Below are positions 28,169 to 37,780 of a stretch of 64,000 nucleotides of DNA, piece after piece. The notes beneath the pieces are model-generated. The model saw only the letters and a program-made list of their open reading frames with translations, searched no databases and was not told where the DNA came from. The stretch comes from Paracandidimonas soli. GTDB lineage: Bacteria > Pseudomonadota > Gammaproteobacteria > Burkholderiales > Burkholderiaceae_B. Numbering within the stretch: position 1 is the stretch's first letter; each line of letters opens with the position of its first letter. The stretch is from contig NZ_SMBX01000002.1 in assembly GCF_004342005.1 (NCBI RefSeq), forward strand, positions 496,001 to 560,000, given 5' to 3'. The translations under genes and the position numbers were made by a program.

Positions 28169-29536
28169 TCAGGCGGGCGCAGCGCCCGCGTCATCGGTGC
28201 CGGCATGCATGGCTTCCAGTTCCCGGCGAATGCGGTACGCTTCGGTAGTGCGATCGATGACAACATCGTCCCACGTCACGATCTGCCCTTTCGCTACGGG
28301 CCGTACCAGTTTGACATCGTGCGCAAGCCCAAGCGGCAAACCGCCCAATCGCCGCGAGGTTTCCACTGGCAGCAGCTTGCCCCATACGGTATAGCCGCCC
28401 TCGCCATCCAGAATTGCCCCAGGCGACAGATCACGCTTGGCGGTTGCCACGACATCGGCGTTCCACTCCTGCGCCGTACCGGTAGCTTCGCCGCGCAGCA
28501 CGACGCTGGCGACCGACACGCCCACTTCCAGGCCAATCAGATGCCAGCGTTTGTACAGCGTGAAAAAACGTCCCGTCGGATCCGTATGCGCATTGTATTC
28601 CTCAAAACAATGCTTGATATAGTCGCTTTCCGCCTCTACGGTCACCCAGACGCCCATGCGGATGTCGTAGGGGATTGCCGTGCCGTCCGCTTCCAGCGAT
28701 GACACCACCTCCACCATCCCTCGTCTTTCCAGCAGCCCGCCTTCACTGAGCGGACGCGTGACGGAAGGAATGTCCGCAATGCTGGCCGGCGGATACAGCA
28801 GCCCGTTGGACGGCGCCGCCAAGCCTGTGGCATTAGCCACCGCCGCGCTTTCGATCGATGGCTTGGATCCGTCCAGAAAGCTGTTGAACATTTTCGGGTT
28901 CAGTCCGCCGCGCACTGCCTGCTCCGGTGTCAGGCCATAGTTTTCCCAGACGGTATCCGGCGTAGAAGCGGAAAAATGCGGCAGCCACTTGTGGCCGCGC
29001 CCCGCCGCCACGACAGGAAACCCGCAGGCGCGTGCCCAATCGACCAAATCGCAGATCAGCGCGGGCTGGTCGCCGAACGCCAGCGAATACACCACGCCCG
29101 CCTGAGCCGCCTTGCGCGCCAGCAGCGGGCCGCAGAATGCATCCGCCTCGACGGTGACATTGACCACAGGTTTGCCGTGGCGAAACGCTTCCAGGCAATG
29201 CGCCACGGCGGCAATCGGGTGGCCCGTGCTTTCCACGATGATATCTATGGAGGGGGCGCGAACCAGAGCCTCCCAGTCATCGGTGATCCATGTGCCGCCG
29301 CTGCGCAGGGCTTCCGCCATGGAACCAGCCTGCATTCGTTGCGGGTCCCACCCTACCCTGTGAAGATTCCGCCTGGCCCCATCCGGCGACAGATCAGCAA
29401 TGGCCGCTACATGGATGCCCGGCGTGCGCGGCGCCTGGGCCAGATACATGGAGCCGAACTTGCCCGCGCCGATCAGGCCGACGCGAATCGGCCGTCCTTG
29501 AGCCTGTCGTTTCAACAACTGGGAGTAAAGACTCAT
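28169..29536 (-). CDS. NAD(P)-binding oxidoreductase with C-terminal SAF domain (homoserine dehydrogenase-like)
   Basis: 455 residues. The N-terminal Rossmann domain starts RVGLIGAGKFGSMYLAQA; a dehydrogenase core (IVESTGHPIAAVAHC, NVTVEADAFCGPLL) follows; the last ~90 residues (KRDLSPGAILDGEGGYTVWG ... VAKGQIVTWDDV) are an SAF (antifreeze-like/FlgA-type) domain. This matches the predicted homoserine dehydrogenase-like COG4091 group, which acts on sugar acids or tetronates in some species. Substrate here unknown. An arsC-like gene ends nine bases upstream, so cotranscription is likely. Confidence 0.82.
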   Translation of the reverse strand: MSLYSQLLKRQAQGRPIRVGLIGAGKFGSMYLAQAPRTPGIHVAAIADLSPDGARRNLHRVGWDPQRMQAGSMAEALRSGGTWITDDWEALVRAPSIDIIVESTGHPIAAVAHCLEAFRHGKPVVNVTVEADAFCGPLLARKAAQAGVVYSLAFGDQPALICDLVDWARACGFPVVAAGRGHKWLPHFSASTPDTVWENYGLTPEQAVRGGLNPKMFNSFLDGSKPSIESAAVANATGLAAPSNGLLYPPASIADIPSVTRPLSEGGLLERRGMVEVVSSLEADGTAIPYDIRMGVWVTVEAESDYIKHCFEEYNAHTDPTGRFFTLYKRWHLIGLEVGVSVASVVLRGEATGTAQEWNADVVATAKRDLSPGAILDGEGGYTVWGKLLPVETSRRLGGLPLGLAHDVKLVRPVAKGQIVTWDDVVIDRTTEAYRIRRELEAMHAGTDDAGAAPA

Positions 29537-29544
29537 GGCGATGC

Positions 29545-29889
29545 CTATAGGATGTCTTCAAGCACCGATACTGGCCGGCACAGCCTTGCGCCCTTCTCCG
29601 TCCTGACGAACGGACGGTTGATGAGCACGGGCGTCGCCACCATCTTCGCCAGCAATACCTCGTCGCCCAGGCTCGGATCATCCAGGCCTTGCTCCAGGTA
29701 TTCCGGCTCTTTGGTCCGGATGGCATCGCGCACCGAAAGCCCCGCATCCCTGATCAACTCGGCCAGCGTCCCGGCATCGGGCGGCGTTTTCAGGTATTCG
29801 ATGACCTGCGGCTCGTAACCGGCCTGCTGCAAGCGTTCCAGTGCGTTTCTGGAGGTGGAACAGCGGGGATTGTGATAGATTGCGCTCAT
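29545..29889 (-). CDS. ArsC-family arsenate reductase-like protein
   Basis: 114 residues, thioredoxin-fold ArsC of the glutaredoxin-dependent class. Active-site HNPRCSTSRNALE gives Cys10; substrate arginines lie in AIRTKEPEY, LINRPFV and ARLCRPVSVLEDIL. No arsR, arsB or acr3 is adjacent, so it could be the housekeeping YfgD-type paralogue rather than part of an arsenic operon. Start at 29889 places Cys10 as in homologues. Confidence 0.88.
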   Translation of the reverse strand: MSAIYHNPRCSTSRNALERLQQAGYEPQVIEYLKTPPDAGTLAELIRDAGLSVRDAIRTKEPEYLEQGLDDPSLGDEVLLAKMVATPVLINRPFVRTEKGARLCRPVSVLEDIL

Positions 29890-29966
29890 ATGTCCTGAAT
29901 CCTTTTCCGGTATGGTGATGGATGGCAAAGGCATCGTACCTTATTCAAACAGGTAGTACTCGCATC

Positions 29967-30809
29967 ATGACAGAAAGTTTTTCCATGGCCAGGTCTCCTC
30001 TCAGTCCCACGGCGTTGCGCCTGTCCCGCATGGCAACGCTGTTGGCCTGCACAGCCCTGCTCTCCGCTTGCGCCAGCAAGCCATCGGAAGTCATTTCGCT
30101 GATCCCGGCGGATCAGGTTGACGCCCAGACCCGCAAGGATGGCCTTTTCTCCCAGCCCGTCAAGTTCGAGCGCAAGAAGCCGGAATGCTCGGGCGAATGC
30201 GCCTCCCTCAAGGTGGAGTCGCTGGCGTTTCCCGGCAACGGAACGCTGACGCAACTGGTGGATCACGCGCTGGCCACCATGACGGGCACGGGCGACTCAA
30301 CCCCCCAGGCTTACCAGACAATCGCCGAGTTCGAAGCGCATTACTGGCGAACCGCTGCGCCGCGCGACGAGGTCATTCTCGAGGCCAAGACCGTCTATCG
30401 CAACCGCAATCTGACCGTGCTGGAACTGAACAGCTACCAGTACTTCACTGGAGCCGCCCACGGCATATCGGCCACCCAGTACCTGAACTGGGACAATCAG
30501 CGCAAGCGCGTGCTGTCCCTGGACGATGTCCTGGCTCCCGGGGGACGCGAGACCTATCTGCAGGCCCTGCGCCAGGCGCATGCGGCCTGGCTGGCCGGCA
30601 ACAAGGAAGCGCAGGAGGATCCCGCGGGCTATCGGCGCCTGTGGCCATTCCAGGCCAGCGACAATTTCGCGCTGACGGACAAGGGCGTCGTCGTGAAATA
30701 CGACGCCTATGCGCTGGCGCCATACTCCGCCGGGCAGCCCGAATTGCGCATCCCCTATTCCGCACTGCGCTCGGCCTTGCGTCCCGAATTCGTCCCCGCC
30801 GCTTCCTGA
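29967..30809 (+). CDS. DUF3298 domain lipoprotein
   Basis: 280 residues. A hydrophobic segment with lipobox LLSAC (Cys near residue 33) predicts a lipid-anchored periplasmic protein. The C-terminal ~200 residues carry the DUF3298/DUF4163 (RsiV-like) features: LNSYQYFTGAAHGISATQYLNWD, VLSLDDVLAPGGRETYL and VVVKYDAYALAPYSAGQPELRIPY. Function unknown; perhaps envelope-related. Starts at 29967 or 29985 are both possible. Divergent from the ArsC-like gene. Confidence 0.82.
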   Translation: MTESFSMARSPLSPTALRLSRMATLLACTALLSACASKPSEVISLIPADQVDAQTRKDGLFSQPVKFERKKPECSGECASLKVESLAFPGNGTLTQLVDHALATMTGTGDSTPQAYQTIAEFEAHYWRTAAPRDEVILEAKTVYRNRNLTVLELNSYQYFTGAAHGISATQYLNWDNQRKRVLSLDDVLAPGGRETYLQALRQAHAAWLAGNKEAQEDPAGYRRLWPFQASDNFALTDKGVVVKYDAYALAPYSAGQPELRIPYSALRSALRPEFVPAAS

Positions 30810-30849
30810 GCCCGGGCGCAAGGCTTCGGGCCTGGAAAGGCGCACGAAC

Positions 30850-31644
30850 TCAGGGAAGCGCTTCTTCGCCGGACTCGAAGCGCTTCAGGTCGAAGTAGCG
30901 CTGGCCGCCGCTGGCAGGCGCCTCTGCATCCAGGGGCTTTTCAGGCGCTTCCGCCTCGGGCTTGGCCTTTGTCGCCGATGCTGGGTTGCGCTGCGCTTCG
31001 CGGCGGGCCAGTACGCTCTGCATGAGCGTATCCAGCTTGCCGCCTAGCGCCGTGTGGCTTTTCATCCTGGCCCAATCTCCCGCCGAGCGTCCTTCCAGGT
31101 CGCGGATGGTGGGATCGGCGCCAGCGGCCAGCAACTGGCGCACCACCGCCTCGTGCCCGCCGAGGGCGGCCATCATCAATGCATTTTCTCCCTGCGGGCC
31201 CGGAGAATTGACGATGGCGCCATGATCCAGCAGCAATTTCACGGTTGCTTCCCTGCCCGTCGATGCGGCATACATCAGCGGCGTCCATCCCAGCCGATTG
31301 ACCTCGGCACCCTTCTTGATCAGCGCCTCCGCCCTCTTCTCGTCGCCTACCAGCGCCAGGTACATGAGCAGGGATTCGTGGCTGGCATTTTCGACATGGA
31401 TGTCCGTGGAGGGCTGGGCCAGCAGCAGGTCATAGACGTTCCAGGCGCCTTCCGTGACGGCGAACATGGCCGCCGGCAGGCCCTGGGGGCCGAACGCGTT
31501 GGGATCCACGCCCCTTGCAAGCATATCCCGTACTTGAGAGACCCTGTCGTTGGCGATATGGACCCACCAGTCGCTGGGAGGCGCCTGGTGGGCCTGGAGC
31601 GGCAAGGCGATCAGCAAGCACAGACACACCAGCGCCTGCCGCAT
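30850..31644 (-). CDS. Ankyrin-repeat protein, secreted or periplasmic
   Basis: 264 residues. Signal peptide MRQALVCLCLLIALPLQAHQ, then four to five ankyrin repeats (typical GWTPLMYAASTGREATVKLLLDHGA and NALMMAALGGHEAVVRQLLAAGA-like units at about 120-200), then a charged Ala/Lys/Glu-rich tail. Probably a periplasmic binding scaffold. An ATG at 31707 would add 21 residues in front of the signal peptide. An AT-rich block of three 28-bp repeats lies upstream. Confidence 0.85.
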   Translation of the reverse strand: MRQALVCLCLLIALPLQAHQAPPSDWWVHIANDRVSQVRDMLARGVDPNAFGPQGLPAAMFAVTEGAWNVYDLLLAQPSTDIHVENASHESLLMYLALVGDEKRAEALIKKGAEVNRLGWTPLMYAASTGREATVKLLLDHGAIVNSPGPQGENALMMAALGGHEAVVRQLLAAGADPTIRDLEGRSAGDWARMKSHTALGGKLDTLMQSVLARREAQRNPASATKAKPEAEAPEKPLDAEAPASGGQRYFDLKRFESGEEALP

Positions 31645-31735
31645 TCTTCGGTTCGAGCTGGAGAACGCTTGGAAAACTCCAAGAAATATTGGATAAATCA
31701 GTTTCATATCATATAGTTGAGTGATTTATATAATA

Positions 31736-31819
31736 ATTTACTTTAAATAATTTTCTTCAAATAAATTACTTTAGATATATCACTCCAGATAAATTACTTT
31801 AAATAAAATACTTCAGATA
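31736..31819. repeat. Three 28-bp imperfect tandem repeats in an AT-rich block
   Basis: Units at 31736-31763, 31764-31791 and 31792-31819. Each begins A(A/T)TTACTTTA and ends (T/C)(T/C)CA(A/G)ATA. The block is very AT-rich within a GC-rich window and lies between tatD (3' end at 31835) and the start of the ankyrin gene. It probably contains the ankyrin gene promoter. Confidence 0.8.
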
Positions 31820-31834
31820 ATCTAAATTAAATTA

Positions 31835-32605
31835 TCAATTTAACTTATTGAATAAATTGAAGAAATTATTTTTTGTCGTGGAAGCTATCTCTGCGACACT
31901 GATGCCGCGAAGATTCGCGATATGCTCAGCCACATGAACGACCTTTGAAGGATCGTTCTGCTTGCCGCGGAACGGCACAGGAGCAAGGTACGGGGAATCT
32001 GTCTCGATCAACAGGCGATCCAGGGGCACTTTCCGGGCGACCTCGTGCAGATCGACTGCTTTCTTGAAGGTGACGATGCCAGACAGGGAAATATAGAACC
32101 CCAGATCCAGGGCGGCCTGGGCCACGTCCCAGGACTCGGTGAAGCAATGCATGACCCCGCCAGCCAGCTCCGCATGCTCCTCGCGCATGATGCGCAGCGT
32201 ATCTTCGCTGGCCGACCTGGTATGAATGATCAGCGGCAGCCCTGTCTCCCTGCTGGCCCGGATATGGGTGCGGAAACGCTCCCGCTGCCAGTCCAGCGGT
32301 TCCTGCAGCCGAAAATAATCCAGCCCGGTCTCGCCGATTGCAACGACCTTGGGCGACGATGCCGCCATTTTCACGAGCATGGCCACGTCCGGCTCTTCCG
32401 TATCCGGATAGTCCGGGTGCACCCCGACGGAAGCGGACAGCTCCTCGTGCTCCTCCACCAATTGCATCAGGCGCGGCCAGTCCGGAAGGCTGACGCTGAC
32501 GACCAGCGCATGGCAGACACGGTTCTGCTTCATGCGAAGCAGTATTTCATCCAGGTTTTCGGCCAGATCCGGAAAATCCAGGTGGCAATGCGAGTCAACG
32601 TACAT
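31835..32605 (-). CDS. tatD: TatD-family metal-dependent deoxyribonuclease
   Basis: 256 residues. Metal ligands are visible: SHCHLD at the N-terminus, GETGLDYF, LIIHTRSA, GVMHCFTES and LIETDSPYLAP. Cytoplasmic 3'-5' nuclease or hydrolase. The last residues, encoded in the AT-rich block, are NNFFNLFNKLN, as in homologues. Follows holB as in many proteobacteria. Confidence 0.94.
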   Translation of the reverse strand: MYVDSHCHLDFPDLAENLDEILLRMKQNRVCHALVVSVSLPDWPRLMQLVEEHEELSASVGVHPDYPDTEEPDVAMLVKMAASSPKVVAIGETGLDYFRLQEPLDWQRERFRTHIRASRETGLPLIIHTRSASEDTLRIMREEHAELAGGVMHCFTESWDVAQAALDLGFYISLSGIVTFKKAVDLHEVARKVPLDRLLIETDSPYLAPVPFRGKQNDPSKVVHVAEHIANLRGISVAEIASTTKNNFFNLFNKLN

Positions 32606-32692
32606 GAATCTTGTCTTTTACGGAAAATGAAGCGTGCATCCCATACAGGATGATAGTCCCCGCTGGCCCTCTTGTGCTGGCAAAAGTCGCGC

Positions 32693-33763
32693 TCAGGCAG
32701 CTCTTCCCAGTACAGTAGCCATGCGCTGGATGAACGCGTGGGAAAACAGCTTGGCATTGAGCGGATGCGAGGCAATGGCGCGCTGGGATGTCAGCCATTT
32801 GCTGGACTGCGCCAGGGCCTGGGGCGATGAGCGCTGGGCCAGTGCGGCAATTTTCGACTGCAAGGCGGGATAGTACCTGACCTTCACGCCGGAGGCCGCC
32901 AGCGCCATATCCGTCAACAGGCGCTGCAGCGTATCGATCCATATCGCCGGATCCTGGGGCTCCAGTTGGTCCGCCATGGACGCCACATTGACGCCATCGG
33001 CGGCCGCCGCTTGATCCAGCAGTATTTCAAGCCAGGCGGGATATGGCGCATCCTGGGTGCCTGCCTGCTGCAATGCCTGCACAGGAGCCCCGCCGGCGGC
33101 TGCCAGCCACTGCGCCGCCCTGGCCACACCATGCTCGCCCAGCCACGCCAGGCTTTCCTTCTCGGGCGGCGTAGGCAGCGGCAGGCGCCGGCAGCGCGAT
33201 ACCAGCGTAGGCAGCAGGCGGTCCGGCGCGTCGGCCACCAGCAGGAATACTGTATGCTCCGGCGGTTCCTCCAGCACCTTGAGCAAGGCATTGGCGGAAA
33301 TGACATTCATGGCCGAAGCGGGATAAATGACGGCCACCCGCCATCCGCCCCGGTGCGTGGCGGTATTGAACCAGTCTCCCAGGCTGCGCAACTGCTCCAC
33401 CCGGATTTCCTTGGAAGGCGCTTTCTTGGCTGCCGCCTTCTGCGTGTCGTCTTCCGCGCCCTCGCCTTCCTCCAGCGCAACGGCGTCCGGGCGGATCCGC
33501 CTGAGATCGGGATGATTGCCCGCGGCTACCCAGCGGCAGGCATTGCAATGACCGCATGCCAGGCCTTCCGCCGGCGCTTCGCACAACAGGCTGGCCGCGG
33601 CAGCGAGTGCAAACTGCCGTTTGCCGATACCGGCGAGCCCGTGGATGAGCCATGCATGGGCGAAGCGGTCCTGCTGCCTGGAAAGCCACTGGCGCGCAAG
33701 CTCACGCTGCCAGGGAAGAAAGACGGGGATGGCGATATCCGATGGCGCGGTTTCAGGCTGCAT
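32693..33763 (-). CDS. holB: DNA polymerase III subunit delta prime
   Basis: 356-residue clamp-loader subunit. P-loop-like GLAGIGKRQFAL, a zinc site formed by CEAPAEGLACGHCNAC, sensor region LLKVLEEPPEHTVFLLV and TLVSRCRRLPL. It has an acidic/basic insert (EEGEGAEDDTQKAAAKK) between zinc module and RVEQLR. Start ATG at 33763 is eight bases after the tmk stop; the longer open frame runs through tmk. Confidence 0.93.
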   Translation of the reverse strand: MQPETAPSDIAIPVFLPWQRELARQWLSRQQDRFAHAWLIHGLAGIGKRQFALAAAASLLCEAPAEGLACGHCNACRWVAAGNHPDLRRIRPDAVALEEGEGAEDDTQKAAAKKAPSKEIRVEQLRSLGDWFNTATHRGGWRVAVIYPASAMNVISANALLKVLEEPPEHTVFLLVADAPDRLLPTLVSRCRRLPLPTPPEKESLAWLGEHGVARAAQWLAAAGGAPVQALQQAGTQDAPYPAWLEILLDQAAAADGVNVASMADQLEPQDPAIWIDTLQRLLTDMALAASGVKVRYYPALQSKIAALAQRSSPQALAQSSKWLTSQRAIASHPLNAKLFSHAFIQRMATVLGRAA

Positions 33764-33770
33764 GCCGGAC

Positions 33771-34406
33771 TTACCCTTGCTTGCCGGGCCGCAATTGCGC
33801 AAGAATGCCGGCGATCTGCTCGCGGATCTGCGCAATGCTGCGCGTGGAGTCGATGATATGGAAGCGCCCGGGATGCTGCTGAGCCCGCGCATGATAGGCG
33901 GCGCGCGTCCGCTGGAAGAAATCGGCATTCTCCTGCTCGAAACGATCCAGGTTTTTGCCGTTTTCCAGGCGCTGCCGTGCCACTTCCAGCGGCACATCGA
34001 ACAGGAATGTGCAATCGGGCTGGAGATCGGGATGCACCCAGTCCTCCAGCACGGCGATGCGCTGTGCGCCGAGCTCGCGGCCGCCGCCCTGGTAGGCATA
34101 GCTGGCATCGGTGAAACGGTCGCACACCACCCAGATGCCATCCGCCAGGGCCGGCTCGATCACTGTGCGCAGATGCTCGCAACGTGCGGCAAACATCAGC
34201 AGCGTCTCGGTTTCGAGCGTCATGGGGCGGGTCAGCAGCAGTTCGCGCAGCGTTTCTCCCAACGCCGTGCCGCCGGGCTCGCGCGTGGAAAGCACACGGG
34301 CGCCCGTTGCCGCCAACTGTTCTTCGAGCCATTGCAGGTGCGTGCTCTTGCCGGCGCCATCCACGCCTTCCAGCGTGATGAACCGGCCGCGTGAAATCTG
34401 CTTCAA
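33771..34406 (-). CDS. tmk: Thymidylate kinase
   Basis: 211 residues. P-loop [33 protein letters not shown] motif and LID region with [13 protein letters not shown]. It phosphorylates dTMP to dTDP. Its ATG overlaps the mltG stop by four bases; holB follows, the common mltG-tmk-holB order. Confidence 0.96.
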   Translation of the reverse strand: MKQISRGRFITLEGVDGAGKSTHLQWLEEQLAATGARVLSTREPGGTALGETLRELLLTRPMTLETETLLMFAARCEHLRTVIEPALADGIWVVCDRFTDASYAYQGGGRELGAQRIAVLEDWVHPDLQPDCTFLFDVPLEVARQRLENGKNLDRFEQENADFFQRTRAAYHARAQQHPGRFHIIDSTRSIAQIREQIAGILAQLRPGKQG

Positions 34407-35413
34407 TTCGACCGCCTGAGAATGTACTTGGACACGGCGCGATTATGCTCAGCCAGGTTCTGCGAGAATTCGCTGGTGCCGTCCCCACGGGAAACAAAAT
34501 AGTAATAGCGGTGCGTCTCGGGCTGCAAGGTGGCCAGCAACGCCGCCTTGCCGGGATTGGCGATCGGCGTCGGCGGCAGGCCCGGACGGGTATAGGTGTT
34601 CCAGGGGGTGTCCGTCGTCAGGTCGCGCTTGCGTATGCGCCCCTGGTAGGCTTCTCCCATGCCATAGATAACCGTGGGATCGGTCTGCAGCAGCATTCTC
34701 GCCTTCAGGCGGTTGATGAAAACGCCCGCGACCCTGGCGCGATCCTCGCCGTGGCCAGTTTCCTTTTCCACGATGGAAGCCAGTATCAGCGCTTCATAAG
34801 GCGTTTTCAGCGGCAGATCGGGCGCGCGCTCCTGCCAGAGCCCTTCCAGCAGCTCTTTCTGCGCATGATGGGCGCGCCTGAGCAGATCGAAATCGGTGGA
34901 ACCGGGCACAAAGACGTAGGTGTCCGGATAGAACATGCCTTCGAGGGAGTCCGCCTGGATGCCCAGGCGCCCGATAAGTTCGGCGTCCGTTACCCCATCC
35001 AGGGTCTGGCGCACATTGGGATCATTGCGCAAGGCTTCGCGCATGCGCTGGTATGTCCATCCCTCGACGAAGGTCAGTCTTGTCTGCAACATGTCGCCGC
35101 TGGCCATGCGCTCGAGCAGCGCCATGGGCGAATCGCCGCGCACGGCCTCGTAGGCGCCCGCCTGCAGCCTGGTGTGCAGGCCCGTCACCCGCGCCAGCGC
35201 CACGAAGGCATCTTCGTGGATATCGATGCCTTCCCTGCGCATGGTGCGAGCCACTGCCCGTACTCCGGCGCCGCTCTCGATGATGTAGTCCACGCGCTCG
35301 GCAGGCATGGCAACGGGTTGCCGGGACCAATACCAGGCCAGGCCGGAGACGGCCAGCGCGCCCAGGCAGAGAAGCAGCAGCAGGGAAAGGAGAATGGTGG
35401 TGATTTTTTTCAT
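34403..35413 (-). CDS. mltG: Endolytic murein transglycosylase MltG
   Basis: 336 residues. N-terminal membrane anchor ([20 protein letters not shown]), LysM-like region, and the YceG catalytic domain with [20 protein letters not shown] (catalytic Glu), [23 protein letters not shown] and FSQNLAEHN. It cleaves nascent glycan strands at the inner membrane. The start at 35413 begins the anchor. Confidence 0.95.
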   Translation of the reverse strand: MKKITTILLSLLLLLCLGALAVSGLAWYWSRQPVAMPAERVDYIIESGAGVRAVARTMRREGIDIHEDAFVALARVTGLHTRLQAGAYEAVRGDSPMALLERMASGDMLQTRLTFVEGWTYQRMREALRNDPNVRQTLDGVTDAELIGRLGIQADSLEGMFYPDTYVFVPGSTDFDLLRRAHHAQKELLEGLWQERAPDLPLKTPYEALILASIVEKETGHGEDRARVAGVFINRLKARMLLQTDPTVIYGMGEAYQGRIRKRDLTTDTPWNTYTRPGLPPTPIANPGKAALLATLQPETHRYYYFVSRGDGTSEFSQNLAEHNRAVSKYILRRSN

Positions 35414-35547
35414 GAAGCCGTGAGTGTAGCCGACAAGCCAGGCCGTGAGGCGGAGAAATCCCGGCCAGCAGGCCGGATTCTTCACTGTCCTGAAGGCAAG
35501 ACCGTTATCATTGTCTATTGTTCCCGTTTCATGCTTTGTCAGAGAAA

Positions 35548-36486
35548 ATGACCACTCCGCTTTCCGCCATCCCCGCCGGCCAGGCTGTTGCCTTGCCCGA
35601 TCTGTCCGTCATCTCGTTCTCCGGAGCCGATGCCGCTACCTTCCTGCAGGGGCAATTGAGCAACGATATCAAGGCCGTTACCGCCACGCAGGCGCATCTG
35701 GCGGGCTATTGCACCGCCAAGGGCCGCCTGCTGGCCACTCTGATCGTCTGGGCCGCGCAGGACGGGGACGGCTATCTGGCCCTGGTCAAGTCCGATATCG
35801 CCGATGCCCTGGTCAAGCGCCTGAGCATGTTCGTGCTGCGCGCGAAAGTCGTCATCCGGAAAACCGACGCCGTCGTCGCCGGAGTATTGGAAGACGGCGC
35901 AACGGTGGCGCCTTCGTTCAGCATCCGGCACCGGGACGACGCAATCTGGATACTGGCCCCTTCTCCCGAAGCTGGCGCCTGCCGCTGGTGGCGCATCGGT
36001 ACGGCCGGCCATCAAGAAGCGCAAGACAACGCGTCGTATCTGCAAGCCTGGCAAAGCCTCGATATCCGCGCCGGCCTGCCATGGATCACGCAGGCCGTGC
36101 AGGATCTGTTTATTCCCCAGACGCTCAATCTGGATCTGATCGGCGGTGTGAGCTTCACCAAGGGCTGCTATCCGGGCCAGGAAGTCGTGGCCCGCAGCCA
36201 CTACAGGGGGACGATCAAGCGCCGCATGGCTTGCGGCCAGGCCGATAGCTCGAGCCTGCCGGAAGGCATGGTCCAGCCGGGCACGGATATTTTCGATGCC
36301 TTGCGCCCCGGCAATCCCTGCGGCCGTGTCATCAATGTGGCCAGCGATGGCCAGGGCAAGCTGTGGTTCTTGCTGGAAGTCCAGCTGGCGGACCTGGATT
36401 CGGCCAAATTCCGTCTGGGCAGCGCCGATGGCGCCGAAATCACGATACAGGCCTTGCCCTACGAGATCCGTCCGCCGGCGCAATAA
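35548..36486 (+). CDS. ygfZ: YgfZ/GcvT-like folate-binding protein (Fe-S cluster maintenance)
   Basis: 312 residues. N-terminal SFSGADAATFLQGQLSNDI and the signature KGCYPGQEVVARSHYRG containing the conserved K-G-C-Y-x-G-Q. YgfZ family proteins use tetrahydrofolate and support repair or assembly of certain Fe-S enzymes. Divergent from mltG. The ATG at 35548 places the first strand as in homologues. Confidence 0.92.
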   Translation: MTTPLSAIPAGQAVALPDLSVISFSGADAATFLQGQLSNDIKAVTATQAHLAGYCTAKGRLLATLIVWAAQDGDGYLALVKSDIADALVKRLSMFVLRAKVVIRKTDAVVAGVLEDGATVAPSFSIRHRDDAIWILAPSPEAGACRWWRIGTAGHQEAQDNASYLQAWQSLDIRAGLPWITQAVQDLFIPQTLNLDLIGGVSFTKGCYPGQEVVARSHYRGTIKRRMACGQADSSSLPEGMVQPGTDIFDALRPGNPCGRVINVASDGQGKLWFLLEVQLADLDSAKFRLGSADGAEITIQALPYEIRPPAQ

Positions 36487-36590
36487 CCTCTCAGAAGCCT
36501 AGGCGCTGGCAGGAGGCGGTGTATGTAAAAACAAATTAACCCGGGGGCAACGGGTCTCTGGCATGCTGCGGGCTCTGCTTGCTTCTGTGA

Positions 36591-36634
36591 AGCCGCTATT
36601 TGTTTCTTCCAGAGCCGCTATTTGTCTCTTCCAG
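36591..36634. repeat. 22-bp tandem repeat after ygfZ
   Basis: Two adjacent 22-bp units (36591-36612 and 36613-36634) differing at one position: each starts AGCCGCTATTTGT and ends TCTTCCAG. A following AGCGGCT (36635-36641) is complementary to the start of either unit, so a hairpin can form. The repeat lies between the convergent 3' ends of ygfZ and the hydratase-family gene. Confidence 0.75.
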
Positions 36635-36646
36635 AGCGGCTGTAAA

Positions 36647-37780
36647 TCAGGATTCCAGATCCGCCAGCGGATGCGCCATGTTTTTCGGCCACGGCTGGAC
36701 AAAAAATTTCTCTACCCATGCCTCGTCGGCTTGCTCCAGCGTTGCCGGATTCCATCGGGGAGACTTGTCCTTGTCCACCAGCAACGCCCGTATCCCCTCC
36801 TGGAAATCACCATGCACGCCGCATTGCAGCGCCGCGACATACTCCATCCTGAAGACATCGGCCAGTGACAGCAGCCTGGCCCGCTCCTGCAGCGTATAGG
36901 CCAGCCGCGCCGTGCCCGGCGAGCCATGGACCAGCCCCAGGGCCGCCTTCTGCAGCCAGGGATTCTCGTGCTTCCGCAGCGCCGCAATGTTCTCGCAGAT
37001 TTCCAGGAAAGACCCTGTGCCGGCCGTGCGGCGGATCAGGTCCGCATGCGCCTGCAGCGGTCCCTGCACCTCCGGCTGAGCCTCATGCGCCCGCAGCAGG
37101 CGGGACAGAAGCTCATGATTGCTTGTTGCATCGCCGGTCCAGTCGCATGCCTGCATGTCCGCGAGGATTACCGCCTCTTTTTGACCATGAACCAGATAGT
37201 CCGCCAGCCCCAGATGCAGCGTATCCGCGGCCTCAATCGATGCGCCTGTCATACCCAGGAAGCGCCCCACGTGCTTCGGCAGGCGTCCCAGCATCCAACT
37301 GCCGCCCACATCCGGGAACAAGCCGATGGCCACTTCCGGCATAGCGAAGCGCGATGTTTCCGTCAGCACTCGGTGGCTGGCTCCGATGAAGAGGCCGACT
37401 CCGCCTCCCATGACGACTCCGCTGCCCCAGGCCAGCACAGGCTTGCCATAGGTGTGCAGAAGGTAGTCCAGCCGGTATTCGGTCGCGAAAAAATCGCGCA
37501 GATACGGATTGCCCCAGGCACCCTCCCCGGCATGCGCCTGCATGGAGCGGTAGAGCCCCTGGAGATCGCCACCCGCGCAGAACGCTTTTTCCCCCGCGCC
37601 CCTCAGGACGAGCAGTGCGATTCCGTCGTCCGACCGCCAGCGCAGCAATTGCTCCCTCAGCAACTGGCACATTTCCAGCGTCAGGCTGTTGAGCGCCTGC
37701 GGGCGGTTGAGCGTGGCGACAGCTATCTTGCTGCCTCCTGCTGCCGGGAGGAGTTCGAATGCGACGGGGGCCTGCGTCAT
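36647..37780 (-). CDS. Enoyl-CoA hydratase/isomerase family protein, 3-hydroxyisobutyryl-CoA hydrolase type
   Basis: 377 residues, the length of HIBYL-CoA hydrolases rather than simple crotonases (~260). Oxyanion-hole segments KAFCAGGDLQGLY and WGSGVVMGGGVGLFIGASHR, then MPEVAIGLFPDVGGSWML, identify the HIBCH branch. It would release 3-hydroxyisobutyrate in valine degradation; other acyl-CoA substrates are possible. Overlaps rnfH by four bases. Confidence 0.88.
   Translation of the reverse strand: MTQAPVAFELLPAAGGSKIAVATLNRPQALNSLTLEMCQLLREQLLRWRSDDGIALLVLRGAGEKAFCAGGDLQGLYRSMQAHAGEGAWGNPYLRDFFATEYRLDYLLHTYGKPVLAWGSGVVMGGGVGLFIGASHRVLTETSRFAMPEVAIGLFPDVGGSWMLGRLPKHVGRFLGMTGASIEAADTLHLGLADYLVHGQKEAVILADMQACDWTGDATSNHELLSRLLRAHEAQPEVQGPLQAHADLIRRTAGTGSFLEICENIAALRKHENPWLQKAALGLVHGSPGTARLAYTLQERARLLSLADVFRMEYVAALQCGVHGDFQEGIRALLVDKDKSPRWNPATLEQADEAWVEKFFVQPWPKNMAHPLADLES

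Noticed and set aside
31730-31825. CRISPR array at the three 28-bp repeats
   Set aside because: The units are directly adjacent with no unique spacers, are imperfect, and no cas gene is present.
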